A stretch of DNA of 64,000 nucleotides from Brachybacterium sacelli (lineage in GTDB: Bacteria; Actinomycetota; Actinomycetes; Actinomycetales; Dermabacteraceae), in assembly GCF_017876545.1 (NCBI RefSeq), contig NZ_JAGIOD010000001.1, positions 1,426,001 through 1,490,000 on the forward strand. The letters run 5' to 3'. The translations under genes were made by a program, and so were the position numbers. Shown piece by piece: positions 1 through 9,166 of this stretch. Position 1 is the first letter of the stretch; every line of letters starts with the position of its first letter. The notes beneath the pieces were generated by a model that saw only the letters and a list, made by a program, of their open reading frames with translations, searched no databases and was not told the DNA's origin.

Positions 1-1
1 G

Positions 2-91
2 ATCAAACGCGCGGCGGACAAGGTCTCCTCCCGGCTCGGTGTCTCCCGGGTGACGATCTACGGGTATCTCGACGAGGTGCGGCGGGGCTGA
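2..91 (+). CDS. YheO/DauR-type transcriptional regulator, C-terminal fragment
   Basis: The window opens inside this gene; only the last 29 codons and the TGA stop are present. They translate to a helix-turn-helix with the pattern ADKVSSRLGVSRVTIYGYL, which matches the C-terminal HTH of YheO/DauR-like regulators. In that family a PAS-like YheO domain precedes this DNA-binding helix; it would lie upstream of the window. The target cannot be inferred. Confidence 0.6.
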   Translation: MKRAADKVSSRLGVSRVTIYGYLDEVRRG

Positions 92-139
92 GGACGCCAC
101 CTCGGGCAGCTCAGCGTGCCGGGCGCCGCCGCTGCGGCC

Positions 140-184
140 GGGAACTACGCTCCGAGTTCCCAGGGGCTCATGACGTCGAGCCCC
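140..184 (+). terminator. tandem hairpins downstream of the first gene
   Basis: Two perfect inverted repeats lie side by side: GGGAAC (140-145) with GTTCCC (156-161), and GGGGCTC (163-169) with GAGCCCC (178-184). They fall 50-90 bases after the stop of the preceding gene and before the next start. No T-tract follows, as is common for actinobacterial hairpin terminators. Termination is inferred from position and structure. Confidence 0.45.
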
Positions 185-313
185 GGACATCCCTGGAAGT
201 CCTTGAGGTTGCGCGTGTGTGCCGACGCATGGGCCGTTCGGACGATGCCGGCGATCCGACGCACCGGCCGCGCGGCCGATGTGGGGACGCCGTCTGATTC
301 CTAGCGTGGTGGC

Positions 314-1366
314 ATGCACCCACAGCAGCCTTCTCACGGACAGCGCCGGATCCACGGGTGTCGCGGCCGCCGGCGGTCGGGCCGTGCGGCCCAGGTCGTC
401 GGCCTGCTGGCGCTGTGCGGCATCGGGGCCGAGCTGCTGCTCGCGTACGACGAGACTACGGGCGACCCGATCGCGATCGCCGTCGCGCTGGTCATCTTCG
501 GGGCGCTCTACGGTGCTCCGGCCCTGCTCGTCCGTGAGCTGAGCCGTCGTGCCGGCTGGGGTTGGCCGAGCATGCTGCTGCAGTTCGCCGCACTCGGTGT
601 GGTGCAGGCGTGTCTCATCGACCAGTCGCTGTTCGCCGCCGACTACGGCGGCTACGAGGGCTGGGCCGAGAGCCGCGAGCCGACACTGATCCCGGCACTC
701 GGGTTCAGCGGATACAACGCCTTCACCTTTCTCATCGGGCACCTGCTGTTCAGTTTCGCGGCCCCGGTCGCTCTGGCCGAGGCGTGGGCGCCGCAACGGG
801 CGAGGACGCCGTGGCTCGGCCCGCTCGGGACGGTTCTCGCCGGGGTCGCGTATCTTGCGGCAGCAGCTCTGATCGTCACCGATCCTCAGTCCTGGTCAGC
901 GAGCATGCCGCAGCTGGTGGGCGCCGTCGGGGTGGTCGTGGTACTGGTGGGCACGGCCGCCCTCGTCGGTCGTCGCGGACGAGGAGAGGCGAGCGAGCGG
1001 CCCTCGCGCCGCGGCGAGATCCCGTTGTGGGCGGTCGTCCTCCCGGCTCTGGTGGCCGCGGCGGCTCCGGACTTCGTGCCGCCGACGTGGCCGGGAGTGG
1101 CCGGTGCGGTCGCGATCACCGCTGGGTTCGGGGTCCTCCTGCTGCTCTCTGTGCGCAGGAGGCGGTGGGGCATCAGCCAGACAGCGGCCGTCGGGCTGGG
1201 CTTCCTGCTCGCACGCGGTCTGATGGCCTTCACGTACTTCCCGCTGATCGGTGACGTCTCCGCGGCGGCGAAGTATGCCCACAGCGCCGTCATGCTGCTC
1301 GCGGTGCTGGTCGCCGGAGCGCTGGCGCTGTCGCCTCGCGCGGGTGTGCGATCGTCTCTCCCATGA
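314..1366 (+). CDS. multi-pass integral membrane protein, unknown function
   Basis: The 350-residue product has a basic, Arg-rich N-terminus (residues 1-26) followed by about ten hydrophobic segments, including roughly 28-46, 53-72, 84-102, 130-153, 168-190, 198-218, 236-256, 260-280, 297-312 and 325-345. No catalytic or transporter signature was recognised. The start has no clear Shine-Dalgarno, and a TAGCGT-like element about 10 bases upstream would allow a leaderless transcript. Its stop overlaps the next start (ATGA at 1363-1366), so the two genes are probably translated together, but no shared function follows. Confidence 0.7.
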   Translation: MHPQQPSHGQRRIHGCRGRRRSGRAAQVVGLLALCGIGAELLLAYDETTGDPIAIAVALVIFGALYGAPALLVRELSRRAGWGWPSMLLQFAALGVVQACLIDQSLFAADYGGYEGWAESREPTLIPALGFSGYNAFTFLIGHLLFSFAAPVALAEAWAPQRARTPWLGPLGTVLAGVAYLAAAALIVTDPQSWSASMPQLVGAVGVVVVLVGTAALVGRRGRGEASERPSRRGEIPLWAVVLPALVAAAAPDFVPPTWPGVAGAVAITAGFGVLLLLSVRRRRWGISQTAAVGLGFLLARGLMAFTYFPLIGDVSAAAKYAHSAVMLLAVLVAGALALSPRAGVRSSLP

Positions 1367-1995
1367 GGCTGTACCTGTCGTCGTACCAGCTCGGCGACCG
1401 CCCTGACCTCCTCGCGTCCATGGTGCGCGGCGAGCGGCGCGGAGCGGTGATCGCCAATGCCCTGGACGGTGGGGATCAGGATTGCCGCGCCACCGATACC
1501 CGGCGCCAGATCGCCTCCCTGGCGGAGCTCGGCCTCGAGGCGGTGGACCTGGACCTGCGCGAGCACGACCCCTCCTCGATCGAGGCCGCCGTGGGTCGGC
1601 CGGACTTCCTCTGGATCCGCGGCGGGAACGTCTTCACCCTGCGTATGGCGTTGGCGAGGTCAGGGATGGACGCGCTCCTGCTCGACGGCCTGCGACGGGA
1701 CGCCTTCGTCTGCGCAGGTTTCAGCGCCGGCGCGTGTGTCCTGGCGCCGAGCCTGCACGGGCTGGAGCACTGCGACCCGGTGGAGGACTGCCTCGCGACC
1801 CACGGCGAGGTCCGCTACGACGGGCTCGGAATCCTGGACCGCCCCGTCGTCCCGCACCTGCGCTCGCCGGGACACCCGGAGACGACGCTGCTAGGTGAGG
1901 TCGCGGCGCGCTACGACACCGAGAAGCGGCCGTACTGGGCGCTGCGCGACGGGCAGGTCCTGGTCGTGGACGGGGGCGCGCCGGCAGTTTGGTGA
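1363..1995 (+). CDS. peptidase E-like protein (S51, class I glutamine amidotransferase fold)
   Basis: The 210-residue product matches the S51 dipeptidase E / cyanophycinase-like group, whose members cleave Asp-X dipeptides or related substrates in the cytoplasm. The nucleophile elbow is GFSAGA with Ser121, preceded by an IRGGN loop (residues 85-89) typical of the family. A His near residue 165 in PHLRSPGH is the probable catalytic base. The gene is translationally coupled to the upstream membrane protein by a 4-base overlap. The exact substrate is unknown; some actinobacterial homologues are annotated only as type 1 glutamine amidotransferase-like. Confidence 0.75.
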   Translation: MRLYLSSYQLGDRPDLLASMVRGERRGAVIANALDGGDQDCRATDTRRQIASLAELGLEAVDLDLREHDPSSIEAAVGRPDFLWIRGGNVFTLRMALARSGMDALLLDGLRRDAFVCAGFSAGACVLAPSLHGLEHCDPVEDCLATHGEVRYDGLGILDRPVVPHLRSPGHPETTLLGEVAARYDTEKRPYWALRDGQVLVVDGGAPAVW

Positions 1996-2038
1996 GCAGT
2001 CGCGGGCGCTCCCGGCCGGACTCTCCCGCGCAGCCTTC

Positions 2039-3271
2039 CTAGAAGAACGTCTCGACGGCCTCACGCACGGTGCCGGTCCCGGAATCGACGATCGGGATCA
2101 GCCGCCACTTGTCGAAGGCCGTGCACGGGTGCGAGAGGCCCAGGGTGACCACGTCGCCGAGCGCGAGCGAGGAATCGCCCTCCCAGCGCAGGAAGGCGTG
2201 CTGGTCGTTCAGCGCGGTGATCTCCGCCTCCAGCGGCTGCTCCTGCCCGCCGAGCCTCCTGGCGTGGGCGAGCGGTGTGGGCAGGCCCTCGTCGAAGGGC
2301 ACGTCGCGCTTGCCGGCATCGAGCAGCGCGAGACCCGGCTCCGGCATCGAGACCACCCGGGCGTAGGCGCGCATCGCCGGCAGCAGGGCCTGCGCCTCGT
2401 CGACGTCCCGCGTCGTATCCAGCGGGGAGATGCCCCGGTAGAAGCCGGAGTCGTGCACGAGGTACGCGCCCGAGCGCAGGATCGCCCGCACGTCGGTCAG
2501 CGGTGCGAAGCTGTCGGCCACCAGATCGAAGTAGGCGCTGCCGCCCGCGGTGACCCACGGGGTGCCCTCGATCAGCGGGCGGAGCCGCACGACGAGCGCG
2601 GCCAGGCGGTCGCAGTAGGCGCCGACGACGCGCAGGGACTCCGCGGCGCGATCATGGGCGAGCGCGCCCTCGTACCCGGCCGCCCCGTACAGGGCGAGCG
2701 TGGAGGAAGCGGCCACGCGCTCGGCGATCGCCACGGCGGTGGCCTCGTCGCGGGCGCCGGTGCGGCCCCCGTCGGCCCCGAGCTCCACCAGCACGCCCAG
2801 GCGCGAGCCGGCAGGCAGTTCCCGCTCCAGCAGGTCGATGGTGGCCAGGGAATCCGCCCAGCACACCAGTTCCTGCTCGGGATGTTCGAGCAGATGAGCG
2901 GCCAGGCGGCGCAGCAGCGCGGGATCGGTGCAGGTGTTGGCCAGCTGCACGGTGGGCACGCCCGCGAGCAGCGCGACGTCGGCCTGCCAGCCGGTCGCGA
3001 CCGTGATCCCGGTGCAGCCCGCGTCGAGCTGGCGCCGCCACAGCACCGGCGCCATCGTCGTCTTCCCGTGCGGCATCAGCTCGAGCCCGCGCTCGGCGGT
3101 CCAGGCGGCCATCACCTGCAGGTTGTGGGCCATCGCCTGCTCGTCGAGCACCAGCAGGGGAGTGGAGAACTCCGCCAGCGGCTCATCGAGCGCGGTGATC
3201 GGGCGGCCGACGAGACTCAGCGGGAAGGACTTGTCGACAGCCTCGACGGTGCGCTGGGGGTGCTGGGACAT
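2039..3271 (-). CDS. PLP-dependent amino-acid deaminase / D-threonine aldolase-like enzyme
   Basis: The 410-residue product has an alanine-racemase-type N-terminal barrel and the C-terminal domain of D-threonine aldolase / D-serine dehydratase. Lys70 in PHGKTTMAP is the expected Schiff-base lysine. His381 and Cys383 in SHPCTAFDKW form the HxC metal site known from eukaryotic-type D-serine dehydratase. Family members act on D-Thr, D-Ser or related 3-hydroxy amino acids in the cytoplasm. ATG 3271 was chosen because GAGG lies just upstream and homology begins soon after; an ATG at 3346 would add 25 unlikely residues. It appears monocistronic. The true substrate is open. Confidence 0.75.
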   Translation of the reverse strand: MSQHPQRTVEAVDKSFPLSLVGRPITALDEPLAEFSTPLLVLDEQAMAHNLQVMAAWTAERGLELMPHGKTTMAPVLWRRQLDAGCTGITVATGWQADVALLAGVPTVQLANTCTDPALLRRLAAHLLEHPEQELVCWADSLATIDLLERELPAGSRLGVLVELGADGGRTGARDEATAVAIAERVAASSTLALYGAAGYEGALAHDRAAESLRVVGAYCDRLAALVVRLRPLIEGTPWVTAGGSAYFDLVADSFAPLTDVRAILRSGAYLVHDSGFYRGISPLDTTRDVDEAQALLPAMRAYARVVSMPEPGLALLDAGKRDVPFDEGLPTPLAHARRLGGQEQPLEAEITALNDQHAFLRWEGDSSLALGDVVTLGLSHPCTAFDKWRLIPIVDSGTGTVREAVETFF

Positions 3272-3407
3272 GGGGCGACCTCGCTCGACTCGACGGTGGT
3301 GAACTGCGAGTCTCCGGGGTTTGCTGGAATTATGCAAGGTGGGCAACGGGCGCGTGCCAGTCGAGTTCGCGTCGCGCCGAGAGAGGCATCTGCCGGGCGA
3401 CGATGCG

Positions 3408-4070
3408 TCAGGCCTCGAGCGTCAGCTGCCCCACCGCGGTGATCGGCGCGACCCGGCCCTCTTCGAGCTGGTACTGGCAGCCGACGATGCCGAGCTCGCC
3501 GGCCGCGACCGCGTCGCTGATGACTCGCGAGGACCGCATGAGGGTGTGGATCGTCTCGTCCAGGTGGCGGCGCCCGACCGCGTCGGCGTCGATCAGAGAC
3601 GGGTCGACGTAGGGGGTGTCCTGGTGCGTGCTGAGCCACTCGCGCTGCACGGCGGGCTGGATGAGCTCGAGCTCCTGCTTGATCGCCGGGGTGACCTCGC
3701 TCGGGGAGGCGGTGGTCTGGTCGATCGCGGCCCGCACCGCACCGCAGGAGCCGTGGGCGAGCACCACGATCACGGCGACCCCGAGCTCGGCGACCGCGAA
3801 CTCCATGGTCGCGATGGTGTTCTCATTGGCGATCTGGCCGATGTTGCGCGCCACGAACAGGTCGCCGAGGCCGCAGTCGAAGAGGATCTCGGCGGCCACC
3901 CGGGAATCGGCGCAGCCCAGGAAGGCCGCGTCGGGGGCCTGATAGCCGGTCAGCTCGCTGCGTCGTGCCGCATCCTGCTCCGGATGGCGCAGCCGGCCCT
4001 GCATGAATCGCTCGTTGCCCTGGGCGAGAGCATCCCAAGCTTCCTGCACCGTGACGCGGGGAGAGCCCAT
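3408..4070 (-). CDS. beta-class carbonic anhydrase
   Basis: The 220-residue protein catalyses reversible CO2 hydration using zinc. The signatures are CADSR (Cys53, Asp55, Arg57) and HGSCGA (His106, Cys109), giving the Cys-His-Cys zinc site and the Asp-Arg dyad of beta carbonic anhydrases. The start at 4070 is preferred over the ATG at 4079: the GGAAGG ribosome site directly abuts 4079 but sits about nine bases before 4070. The gene is isolated on the minus strand and is probably housekeeping. Confidence 0.9.
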   Translation of the reverse strand: MGSPRVTVQEAWDALAQGNERFMQGRLRHPEQDAARRSELTGYQAPDAAFLGCADSRVAAEILFDCGLGDLFVARNIGQIANENTIATMEFAVAELGVAVIVVLAHGSCGAVRAAIDQTTASPSEVTPAIKQELELIQPAVQREWLSTHQDTPYVDPSLIDADAVGRRHLDETIHTLMRSSRVISDAVAAGELGIVGCQYQLEEGRVAPITAVGQLTLEA

Positions 4071-4329
4071 GGTCGACATCCTTCCGGGGTGTTCGTCGTG
4101 CGGCCGGTCGGGAGGCGTCCGAACCGGCTCGTCAGCGGCGACAGACTACTCCGACAGCGGGAAGGATCCGGATCCGCGGGGTCTCGCGAGACGCCGCACG
4201 GTCCGTACCGGGCTCGCCACGGATCGCTCGTGGATGGTGACCTCACCGGTTGATCGGCCCAGAGGCCACGCGCCGGACAACGGACCAGCGATCTTCGGCG
4301 AGGAGAGCAGGTTCACGCCGACTGGGAGG

Positions 4330-6642
4330 TCAGCCGTTCGCGTCCACCCACTCCAGGAACTCTTCCGCGTCCAGCACGGGCTTTCCCCAGGCGGCGGCAT
4401 TCTTGGCCTTGCGGGACTGGGTGCCGCGCTCGGCCACGACCAGCACGTCGGTCCTCGTCTTGGTGACGTTCTGGACCGGGGTCAACCCGTTCTGCTCGGC
4501 CAGGCGCTGCATCCGCTCACGGTCGAGCAAGCCGCGGTCGGGATGGACCACCTCCCCGGTGAAGCACACCCGCGCGCCGGGGACGAGCACCTCGGCCGCG
4601 GCCTGCTGGCCGGCGACCTCCAAGTCCTCCGGCAGCGCCCGCACCCCGAAGTGCGCCTCGACGTCACGCAGGCGGTCCACGACCTCCTGGTCCGGGGCCG
4701 GCACCCGGTCCCAGGCGGCCCCGAGCGACTCGGCGAGCACCTGCGCGGGATCGTCCTGGGCCGAGAGGTTCCCGCCGACGACGAACCCTTCGGGGCCGGC
4801 GATGCCGCTCGCGCCGCTGCTGCGGGCGAGCAGGTAACCCGTCCCGCGGGTGAGCTGCGGGAACGCCGTGGCACCGTGACCGGTCCAGGCGTCCTCGGCC
4901 CGCAGCCGCCGCACGACCTCCGCGGTGGCGCGGGCGCGTTCGAGCGCGGTGGGGGAGCGCAGCGCCCTGCGTTCGTCGGCCGTGAGCGCGGTGGTGGGCA
5001 GGTCGATGCCGAGTGGCATCGGCTCGACCACGTCGCCCCGCTTGAGCTCGAAATCGATCCAGGCCAGCTGCTCGTCGATGCGGAGGCCGACGGGGAGACG
5101 GCCGGCCAGCAGCGGAGCCAGCGCCGCCCAGGCCTGCGCCAACAGAGGAGCCAGCTGCACATCTCGGGTGGTCAGCCCGAACTCGGTGCGGGCGGCGAAC
5201 AGGTCGCTGGTGGGGTTCACGACGGTGGTGGCCTCGTCACCGTCGTCCGTGACCACGGCGATCTCCACGGGGCGAGGGCGGTACTTGTCGCCGACGTTGC
5301 CTACGGTCAGCGCGGAGAGGTACACCTCGCCGAGCGTCTCAGCGGGTTCGGCCGAGGCGGACAGGAAGCGCCGCACCCGGGGATCGGACTTCAGGTCCCG
5401 CGGCAGCACGTCGCGCCGCAGCACCAGCCCCTCGAGGCTGGTGCAGCGCGAGAGCGCGACGTACAGCTGGCCGTTGGCGAAGGTGCCGCCGGTGAGGTCC
5501 ACGACGACGCGGTCGAGGGTCTGCCCCTGGGACTTGTGGATGGTGATCGCCCAGGCGAGCTTCATCGGCAGCTGTGTGAAGGTGCCGATGACCTGGTGGA
5601 CCAGATGCCCACCCTCGACGGAGGGCCGGGTGATGTCCCAGGTGTGCTCGCGCACCCGCTCGAGGCGCCCGTCGCGCAGACGCACCTCGACGACGGGCCC
5701 GTCGGTGTCGCGGCCGATCGTGGTGATCCGACCCAACGTGCCGTTGACCCAGCGGTCCAGCGGGTCGTTGTTCAGCATCATCACCTGCGCGCCGACGGCG
5801 AGATGCAGCTGCACCTCGGTGGGCTTCTCGAAGCCGTCGGTGTCCCCGGAGATCTCGGCGGTGAAGGTCCGCGGCGGATCGGGGAGGCGCTCGAGCATCT
5901 GCCGGTTACGGGAGGTGACGATGCGGTTGGTGGTCGCCAGAGTCAGCCAGAACTCCTCCAGCGGTGGCTCGAAATCCCGATCCGTGCGCGCGTTCAGCTC
6001 GGCCCGGGCGTCCTCGAGCAGGGTGCCCTCGCGCACGGCATTGAGCAGCTCCACCAGGCGGTCGTCGCCGATCTGGCGGAACACGGTGGTCAGTTCGACG
6101 ACACCGACGGTGTCCCGGTCGAAGGAGCGGGCGGAGAAGAAGAACGGGGTGCCGTAGCGCTGCTCGAGGTGGGCCGCCTCGCTGTCGTGCACCACCGGCG
6201 GCAGCTGGTACAGGTCGCCGACCAGCACCAGCTGCACCCCGCCGAAGGGTTCGCCGGGCCGGGGACCGAAGCGTTCGAGGGCCGTGGCGAGGGCGTCGAA
6301 CAGATCCGCCCGCACCATCGAGGCCTCGTCGATGATGAGGACGTCGAGCTCGGCGAGGGTGCTCGCGAAGCGGCCCGGGTAGTAGCGGGGCCCGCGCACC
6401 ATCTCCTCGGTCACCCCGATCGGGAAGGAGAACAGGCGATGGATCGTGTACCCGTCCACGTTCAGGGCGGCGATCCCGGTGGGGGCGACCGTGAGCGCAT
6501 TGCGGTCCGTCGTCTCCAGGAAGTGCCGGATCAGCGTCGACTTGCCGGTGCCGGCTCGGCCGGTGAGGAAGAGGTGGTCACCGGCGGCCAGGTGGTCCAG
6601 GGCGCGGCGGAAGTCCTCGGTGACCGTGATGGGGGCGGGCAT
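4330..6642 (-). CDS. PIF1/RecD-like helicase with C-terminal BRCT domain
   Basis: The 770-residue protein begins with an SF1 helicase core. Walker A GRAGTGKST is at residues 28-36 and Walker B IIDEAS at 104-109; the APTGIAA motif near 53-59 is characteristic of PIF1-type enzymes. A UvrD-like C-terminal motor segment (KSQGQTLDRV, YVALSRC) follows. The last ~80 residues form a BRCT-like module beginning at VCFTGEV and ending near LDAEEFLEW, as in DNA ligase and RFC1. Such a pairing suggests recruitment to repair or replication structures. The start at 6642 was chosen because homology begins immediately and the longer ATG at 6729 adds low-complexity sequence. Confidence 0.85.
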   Translation of the reverse strand: MPAPITVTEDFRRALDHLAAGDHLFLTGRAGTGKSTLIRHFLETTDRNALTVAPTGIAALNVDGYTIHRLFSFPIGVTEEMVRGPRYYPGRFASTLAELDVLIIDEASMVRADLFDALATALERFGPRPGEPFGGVQLVLVGDLYQLPPVVHDSEAAHLEQRYGTPFFFSARSFDRDTVGVVELTTVFRQIGDDRLVELLNAVREGTLLEDARAELNARTDRDFEPPLEEFWLTLATTNRIVTSRNRQMLERLPDPPRTFTAEISGDTDGFEKPTEVQLHLAVGAQVMMLNNDPLDRWVNGTLGRITTIGRDTDGPVVEVRLRDGRLERVREHTWDITRPSVEGGHLVHQVIGTFTQLPMKLAWAITIHKSQGQTLDRVVVDLTGGTFANGQLYVALSRCTSLEGLVLRRDVLPRDLKSDPRVRRFLSASAEPAETLGEVYLSALTVGNVGDKYRPRPVEIAVVTDDGDEATTVVNPTSDLFAARTEFGLTTRDVQLAPLLAQAWAALAPLLAGRLPVGLRIDEQLAWIDFELKRGDVVEPMPLGIDLPTTALTADERRALRSPTALERARATAEVVRRLRAEDAWTGHGATAFPQLTRGTGYLLARSSGASGIAGPEGFVVGGNLSAQDDPAQVLAESLGAAWDRVPAPDQEVVDRLRDVEAHFGVRALPEDLEVAGQQAAAEVLVPGARVCFTGEVVHPDRGLLDRERMQRLAEQNGLTPVQNVTKTRTDVLVVAERGTQSRKAKNAAAWGKPVLDAEEFLEWVDANG

Positions 6643-6765
6643 GGGGCGATTGTCCCGCACCGGACCGGGTGCAGGGCGGCGGGATCTCGCGGCGGATGTG
6701 CTTGCTGCTCCGTCGGCGGCAGGCGGCATGAGGTGAGCGCCCGTGCCTGGTATCTGATGCCGGGG

Positions 6766-6990
6766 CTATTCGGCGATCTCCGCCGTGTCGTTCTCCTGCG
6801 GAACGCGGCTCCGCGCCATGTACAGGCATAATTCATTGACGCCGATCAGGAATGTCGCACATGCCATGAAGGTCATGCCGATGCCTTCAATTCCTGCGAG
6901 AAGGCAGAATATTCCGATCGCGAGAAGCGGGTAGCTGAGGCCGGTCAGCAGGGGGGAGCGGCCGACATGCTGCGAGCTCGGCTCACTCAT
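6766..6990 (-). CDS. small two-helix membrane protein
   Basis: The 74-residue product has a short polar N-terminus, two hydrophobic segments (about residues 16-34 and 38-55) and a charged tail. ATG 6990 is preceded by AGGTGGG at good spacing, whereas an upstream ATG at 7161 would add a non-conserved Arg-rich extension. It is not recognised as a known family. The about 200 bases upstream, up to the srs-like operon, contain no gene. Confidence 0.6.
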   Translation of the reverse strand: MSEPSSQHVGRSPLLTGLSYPLLAIGIFCLLAGIEGIGMTFMACATFLIGVNELCLYMARSRVPQENDTAEIAE

Positions 6991-7199
6991 CGCCCACCTG
7001 AGCCGGGTGCTCCGCGCCGTCGTCTCCGCTCCAGGAAGCCCCCTGCGGGCCAGCTGTTCGCGTGATGCGTGCCTTGCTGGGCAGCGTTCTGCGCATGCCT
7101 CGGTACTCCTGGAGTGATTGTCGCCCGTACGGGGTGTGGGACTTCTGTTCTCACGATTCACGGCGGGGATCTGCCGGGTCGGCAGCCGTCACCGTGAGT

Positions 7200-8465
7200 C
7201 TAGATGCGCAGCCCCCACCCCATAGAGTACGTCCACGCCATGAGGTGCCGCAGCGGCGTGCGCAGGGCGATTCCCACCGCGACGGTCCGCAGCCCTGCCA
7301 GCGGCGCCGGCAGCGGACGCCCCAGGGCGGTGTTGGCATGGCCGAGCAGTCCTGCCACCAGGGTGCGGCGCCGCCAGCGACGGGCGAGCCTGCGCCAGGC
7401 CGCCTGCTCGGGCAGCGGGCGGGGATCCGACGCGGCCCGCTGCAGCAGCGGCGCGACGTCGAGCACATCCAGCCACCCCAGGGTGATTCCCTGGCCGCCG
7501 ATGGGGCTGACCTCGTGCGCGGCGTCTCCGAGCAGCACGCAGCGCTCCGTCAGCAAGCGCCGCGCCGTGCGCCGGCGCACCGTGAAGGGGCTGATCATGC
7601 TGGTCGTCGTCGGATCGAGGCGAGTGCCGGTGCGCTGCTGGATCAGAGCGGTCAGCAGTTCAGGGGAGCGGCGGGGGAGTCCCGCGCGTCCGCTGTGGAC
7701 CACCCAGCGGCGCCGTGCCCCGGGCAGGGGGAAGGATTCGACGACGCCGCCGGGCTCGAGATGGATGATCGCGTCCCGGTCCTCCCCGGCGCCGTCGGGA
7801 TCGGCCAGATCGCCCATGAGGTAGGTGTCGCGGTGCTCGACCCCGGTGGTGTCGATCCCGAGCAGGTCGCGCACGGTCGAGCGAGCCCCGTCGGCGCCCA
7901 CCACGACGCGGGCGCGGAAGACGGCGGCCTCCTCGTGCGTCGCTGCCACGGTCGCGGCCATCGTCGAGTTCCCCGTCGCGTGGGTCGCCTGGTCCCCGGG
8001 CTGCTCGTCGGCTCCGTTCCCGTCGGCCCGACGAGCAGTCACCTCGACCCCGCCGCCGAGTTCCCGCAGCCCCGTCACCTCCCACCCGCGCCGCAACGCG
8101 TCCGGAGCGACGGCGGCCAGACGGTCCGCGAGCAGCGCCTCGGTGCGGCTCTGGGGCAGGGCCAGCACGAAGGGCCTGCCCGGCCACGCCCGCGCGAACC
8201 GCACCTCGCCCAGCTCCCGTCCCCGGCTCCGCGCCCGACCGCAGCGGATCGGTGCCCCGGCCTCCACGGCGGCGCGCTCCAGGCCCACGTCCCGCAGAGC
8301 CGCGAGCGCCGGCGGGTGCAGCCCGATGGCGCGCGAGTGCTCGGCGGGGGCGGTGCGGCGCTCCAGCACCAGCACGTCCCCACCGCGCCGGGCCAGCAGG
8401 GCGGCGAGCAGGAGCCCCGTCGGCCCGCCGCCGACGATCAGCACATCGCAGTTCTCCTCGCTCAC
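7200..8465 (-). CDS. srsC: FAD-dependent aromatic hydroxylase, SrsC-like
   Basis: The 421-residue protein is a class A flavin monooxygenase (UbiH/PHBH fold). The FAD-binding GGGPTG is at residues 12-17, an ADGARS motif lies mid-protein and LLGDAAHEVSPIGGQG is the second FAD motif. As third gene of a type III PKS operon it matches SrsC of Streptomyces griseus, which hydroxylates alkylresorcinol methyl ethers oxidatively to quinones. The start is GTG 8465, which overlaps the stop of the methyltransferase gene (GTGA); the longer open frame to 8705 is a shadow of that gene. The product chemistry is inferred from operon order. Confidence 0.75.
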   Translation of the reverse strand: MSEENCDVLIVGGGPTGLLLAALLARRGGDVLVLERRTAPAEHSRAIGLHPPALAALRDVGLERAAVEAGAPIRCGRARSRGRELGEVRFARAWPGRPFVLALPQSRTEALLADRLAAVAPDALRRGWEVTGLRELGGGVEVTARRADGNGADEQPGDQATHATGNSTMAATVAATHEEAAVFRARVVVGADGARSTVRDLLGIDTTGVEHRDTYLMGDLADPDGAGEDRDAIIHLEPGGVVESFPLPGARRRWVVHSGRAGLPRRSPELLTALIQQRTGTRLDPTTTSMISPFTVRRRTARRLLTERCVLLGDAAHEVSPIGGQGITLGWLDVLDVAPLLQRAASDPRPLPEQAAWRRLARRWRRRTLVAGLLGHANTALGRPLPAPLAGLRTVAVGIALRTPLRHLMAWTYSMGWGLRI

Positions 8466-9166
8466 GACCTGTCGGCCTCGAGGGTGAGCAGCAGCCGCCA
8501 GCGGGCGGTCGCCGTCACCGCCCAGCCCTCGGGCACCAGCGGTCGCAGCTCGCCGGTGGTGTAGCTGCGGCGGATCGAGGTCAGCCCGTCCTCCCGGATG
8601 AAGGAGTCGCGGAAGACGGGCCGGGTGCCGAGGGAGAACAGGGCGTAGCCGAGACGGTCCCGCTGGATGTCGCTGTGGACGGCGGTGGCGCGGGCGAGGT
8701 GGCACGAATCGGCCAGCAGGTTCTGCAGCGCGTCCTGCGCGAGGTGGTGGAGCAGGTGGTTGGAGACGACGAGGTCGAAGCGCTCGCCGGCGCTGACCAG
8801 TGCGCTCGAATCCGCCCGACGGAACTGCACCCCCGCCACGGGCGGCCGATGCCGCGCCCAGGCATGGGCCCGCTCATCGGGATCGATACCGGTCACCCGC
8901 AGGTCGAACCCGTCGCGGCGGGCCCAGCGGGCGAGGGCTCGGGCGAGGTCCCCGCCGCCGCTGCCGATGTCCAGCAGTGTGGTGACGCCCTCGCGGTGGA
9001 GGTGCGGGCGCAGACGCTCGCGATAGGTGGCGCGCCAGCCGGCGACCAGGGAGTTGACCAGGCGGAACTGGGAATAGGTGCGCTCGAGCATCGCCCGGTC
9101 GCAGTCGGGGTCGTCCATCCGCTCGGTCGCGCGGACGTCCCGCTCGCCCAGGGGCGGCAGGATCAT
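8462..9166 (-). CDS. srsB: SAM-dependent methyltransferase, SrsB-like
   Basis: The 234-residue class I methyltransferase has SAM motif I LLDIGSGGGD at residues 64-73 and a DLVVSNHLLHHL segment typical of motif IV. It sits between the type III PKS and the FAD hydroxylase with 4-base overlaps on both sides (ATGA at 9163-9166, GTGA at 8462-8465). The inferred role is O- or C-methylation of the alkylresorcinol or pyrone made by the PKS, as SrsB does in S. griseus. The start at 9166 is set by the ATGA coupling. Confidence 0.75.
   Translation of the reverse strand: MILPPLGERDVRATERMDDPDCDRAMLERTYSQFRLVNSLVAGWRATYRERLRPHLHREGVTTLLDIGSGGGDLARALARWARRDGFDLRVTGIDPDERAHAWARHRPPVAGVQFRRADSSALVSAGERFDLVVSNHLLHHLAQDALQNLLADSCHLARATAVHSDIQRDRLGYALFSLGTRPVFRDSFIREDGLTSIRRSYTTGELRPLVPEGWAVTATARWRLLLTLEADRS

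Noticed and set aside
4003..6831. 942-codon open frame on the plus strand opposite the helicase
   Set aside because: It is antisense to a gene with clear helicase and BRCT motifs. In 70 % GC DNA the antisense frame is often free of stops; its translation is Arg/Gly/His-rich with no domains.
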